Assembly: GCA_050952465.1 (NCBI GenBank)
Contig: JBMNKZ010000009.1
Coordinates: 124,001-188,000, forward strand
Length of the DNA: 64,000 nucleotides
Source: DUPU01 sp050952465
Lineage (GTDB): Bacteria > Bacillota > Dehalobacteriia > Dehalobacteriales > Dehalobacteriaceae
Reading direction: 5' to 3'
Shown here: one piece after another, positions 62,361 to 64,000 of the stretch
Numbering within the stretch: the first letter of the stretch is position 1
How the letters are laid out: every line of letters starts with the position of its first letter
Notes under the pieces: model-generated
The model's input: the letters and a program-made list of their open reading frames with translations, nothing else
Told to the model about the DNA's origin: nothing
Database searches by the model: none
Made by a program: the position numbers and the translations under genes

Positions 62361-62477
62361 TCAAAGGCGAGTTGTAAACAATGAAATTTTACTAACCTTT
62401 TTGGTTGTATCACAATATGTAGGGGTGAATCACGATTCGCTCGAAGAAGGGGTAGGAGGTAGTGCCGTGGGGTAAAA

Positions 62478-63227
62478 ATGAGGTTAAGTCAAGCATTGGG
62501 TATAAAGGCAGGTGATCTGGTGGTTTTGGTTGGGGCGGGGGGAAAAACCTCTGCACTGAATCGGTTGGCAAAGGAGCTGACATCCTCCGGTGAAACCGTG
62601 GTTTTGACTACCACCACCAAGATCTTTCCTCCCACGGGCCTTCAATACCAATTTCATTTACTGAAGGATCTAGTTCCGCTAGATTTGAAAAAAAGTAAAC
62701 CCGAAGCATCAAAAGTCATGGTGCTAGGGAAAGAAATGAATCAAGCACAAAAAATTGTGGGATTAGATGTAAAGGAGGTAAAGAAAATCAAAGACATGTA
62801 TCCGGAAGCGGTCATCCTGGTGGAAGGGGACGGGGCCAAGGGAAAACCCTTTAAAGCCCCACGGGAGTACGAACCAATCATTCCGGATGATGCAACCCTG
62901 GTGGTACCTGTCTTGGGGATAGATGCCATTGACAAGCCCTTAAATGAGATGTATTTTCATGCAGTAGAGAAGTTGAGTTTATTAACCGGCTTAAAGCAGG
63001 GTGATTATTTTCGGGTCAAAGACGCTGCTCATGTTCTTTTGCATTGTGAGGGCTACCGAAAAGGGGTTTCTCCCCTAGTTCGCTGGATCCCTCTAATAAA
63101 TAAAGCCGATACTCCTGGTAGCCGGGAAAATGCTTTAGAATTAATTGAAATTTTAAAAAAGGCCAAGGTACAAAAAGTTATATTAGGTTCCTTGGGGATA
63201 GAAAATACCCTGGTTGAGGTATTTTAA
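62478..63227 (+). CDS. yqeC: YqeC, selenium-dependent molybdenum hydroxylase accessory protein
   Basis: This is a 249-residue protein with an N-terminal P-loop, VGAGGKTSALNRLAKEL, and a VLTTTTKIFPP segment. The central ILVEGDGAKGKPFKAPREYEPIIP is diagnostic of YqeC. The family acts with YqeB and MocA in the selenium-dependent molybdenum hydroxylase system (xanthine dehydrogenase, purine hydroxylase and related enzymes). The start is ATG after GTGGGG. It heads a run with mocA and yqeB. Confidence 0.88.
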   Translation: MRLSQALGIKAGDLVVLVGAGGKTSALNRLAKELTSSGETVVLTTTTKIFPPTGLQYQFHLLKDLVPLDLKKSKPEASKVMVLGKEMNQAQKIVGLDVKEVKKIKDMYPEAVILVEGDGAKGKPFKAPREYEPIIPDDATLVVPVLGIDAIDKPLNEMYFHAVEKLSLLTGLKQGDYFRVKDAAHVLLHCEGYRKGVSPLVRWIPLINKADTPGSRENALELIEILKKAKVQKVILGSLGIENTLVEVF

Positions 63228-63268
63228 AGCTTAAAACCTTTAGATTCTTTAAGAAGGGGGTATGGTGA

Positions 63269-63862
63269 TTGGGAAAAATTAAGGCCTTGGTGCTAGCGGC
63301 GGGATATTCCAGTCGGATGAAAAGAAATAAAATGCTCTTACCCTTCGCCGGGAGTACGGTATTGGAAAATACCCTAAAGGTTTTTTACCGGGCTCAGGTA
63401 GATGGGGTCGCCGTGGTGCTGGGTCATAAGGGGGAAAAAATCCGGCAGGCTTTAGTCTCTTATCCCCTCCAATTTATCGAAAACCCGGATTTTCATCAAG
63501 GAATGAGTACCTCAGTTAAAGCTGGGATCAGAGCACTGGAGACGGATCCTGATTTGGCTGGGGTGATGATGATCCCGGGGGATATGCCTTTAGTTAAGTT
63601 AGAAACAGTGCAAGGGATCATTAAGAAGTTTCAGGAATCATCTTGTCCTCTGATCATTCCGGTTTATCAAGGGAAAAAAGGGCATCCGGTATTTTTTGCC
63701 CGGTCTTTGTTTTCTGAACTGAAGGAAGTAGCGGGTGATATTGGTGCTCGGGAAGTAGTAAGAAAAAATCTGGATCGGTGCTGTTTCTTAGAGGTCAATG
63801 ACCCGGGGATTCTCGTTGACATCGATTGTCCCGAAGAATATGAAAAATGGGTAAAACTTTGA
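63269..63862 (+). CDS. mocA: MocA-type molybdenum cofactor nucleotidyltransferase
   Basis: This is a 197-residue nucleotidyltransferase of the MobA/MocA superfamily, which makes the dinucleotide form of the molybdenum cofactor (typically cytidylyl transfer for hydroxylases). LVLAAGYSSRMKRNKMLLPFAG is the NTP-binding start, and PGDMPLVKLETVQGII and KKGHPVFFAR follow. The start is TTG with AAGGGGG. It lies between yqeC and yqeB, confirming the hydroxylase-maturation context. Confidence 0.9.
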   Translation: MGKIKALVLAAGYSSRMKRNKMLLPFAGSTVLENTLKVFYRAQVDGVAVVLGHKGEKIRQALVSYPLQFIENPDFHQGMSTSVKAGIRALETDPDLAGVMMIPGDMPLVKLETVQGIIKKFQESSCPLIIPVYQGKKGHPVFFARSLFSELKEVAGDIGAREVVRKNLDRCCFLEVNDPGILVDIDCPEEYEKWVKL

Positions 63863-63877
63863 AGGGGGGTTAATATC

Positions 63878-64000
63878 TTGTTCAATAATTATGTTTTAAT
63901 TAAAGGAGCCGGCGATCTGGCTAGTGGAGTGGCATATATATTAAATAAAACAGGCTTTCCGGTAGTGATGACGGAGATTCCGGAACCCACATGTGTCAGA
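63878..64000 (+). CDS. yqeB: YqeB-type protein, N-terminal part (cut by window end)
   Basis: The frame starts at TTG with GAAGGGGGG upstream and is open to the window edge. The 41 visible residues include VLIKGAGDLASGVAYILN, the Rossmann-like start of the YqeB (EF2563) protein, which belongs to the selenium-dependent molybdenum hydroxylase system with YqeC. The remaining sequence lies outside the window. Confidence 0.85.
   Translation, partial: MFNNYVLIKGAGDLASGVAYILNKTGFPVVMTEIPEPTCVR

Noticed and set aside
55768..64000. Selenocysteine (in-frame TGA) near the selenium-linked genes
   Set aside because: None of the genes shows a conserved frame continuing through a TGA, and I found no evident SECIS hairpin. 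The hydroxylase itself may lie beyond the window.
1..64000. tRNA or rRNA genes, and CRISPR arrays
   Set aside because: No CCA-ended cloverleaf, rRNA motif, or evenly spaced repeats were found. The only tRNA-related element is the T-box leader of ileS.

Overview
This window reads as chromosome of a low-GC, anaerobic, endospore-forming Firmicute (Clostridia, Peptococcaceae-like). The evidence is a division and sporulation block (ftsA-ftsZ-spoIIGA-sigE-sigG-spoIIR-ylmC), an oxygen-sensitive class III ribonucleotide reductase (nrdD/nrdG), ferredoxin-dependent 2-oxoacid and aldehyde oxidoreductases, and frequent GTG/TTG starts with strong GGAGG ribosome binding sites. Four MttB-superfamily methyltransferases without an in-frame stop resemble the expanded sets known in betaine-using, DCM-degrading or acetogenic Clostridia. 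That placement is inference.

Layout. 1-5.6 kb: end of ftsA, ftsZ, the spoIIGA-sigE-sigG sporulation sigma genes, spoIIR, ylmC. 5.7-8.8 kb: nrdR-nrdD-nrdG behind a promoter with two NrdR boxes. 8.8-21.8 kb: first metabolic island, with a sigma-54 activator, a five-gene flavin/iron-sulfur dehydrogenase operon (HcnABC, sarcosine-oxidase or proline-dehydrogenase style) behind a sigma-54 promoter, a polyferredoxin plus tungsten-type aldehyde oxidoreductase plus MoaD/ThiS-like protein, a four-subunit 2-oxoacid:ferredoxin oxidoreductase behind a second sigma-54 promoter, and a convergent class I aminotransferase. 22.0-26.5 kb: the division-associated ylm cluster (pgeF/ylmD, HlyD-like, ylmE, sepF, proC, ylmG, yggU).

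26.9-47.2 kb: second and most unusual island. It holds two MttB homologues, a peptide/opine-type ABC transporter, an Asp/Glu-racemase-family protein, a two-subunit aconitase X, an IS3-family insertion sequence, a frameshifted sigma-54 activator, two more MttB homologues, and an MmgE/PrpD-family protein preceded by a scrap of a duplicated permease gene. Three further sigma-54 promoters lie in this island. 47.2-52.2 kb: T-box leader and ileS, then an ACT protein and its UPF0210 partner. 52.3-59.1 kb: nitroreductase, XRE-cupin regulator, sodium:solute symporter, second aldehyde oxidoreductase and class III aminotransferase. 59.2-64 kb: molybdate/tungstate ABC transporter with a ModE-like regulator, then yqeC-mocA-yqeB for maturation of selenium-dependent molybdenum hydroxylases.

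How it fits together. In Bacillus subtilis, ylmC-ylmD-ylmE-sepF-ylmG-ylmH-divIVA-ileS run together. Here that block is opened twice by catabolic genes, and ylmH and divIVA are not seen. The catabolic genes suggest uptake and demethylation of quaternary or N-methylated amines (MttB), flavin-linked dehydrogenation of the secondary amine or amino acid, transamination and 2-oxoacid oxidation, and aldehyde oxidation by pterin enzymes that need the metal transporter at the right end. Much of this appears to be controlled by sigma-54 and its activators. The exact substrates are not readable from sequence alone.
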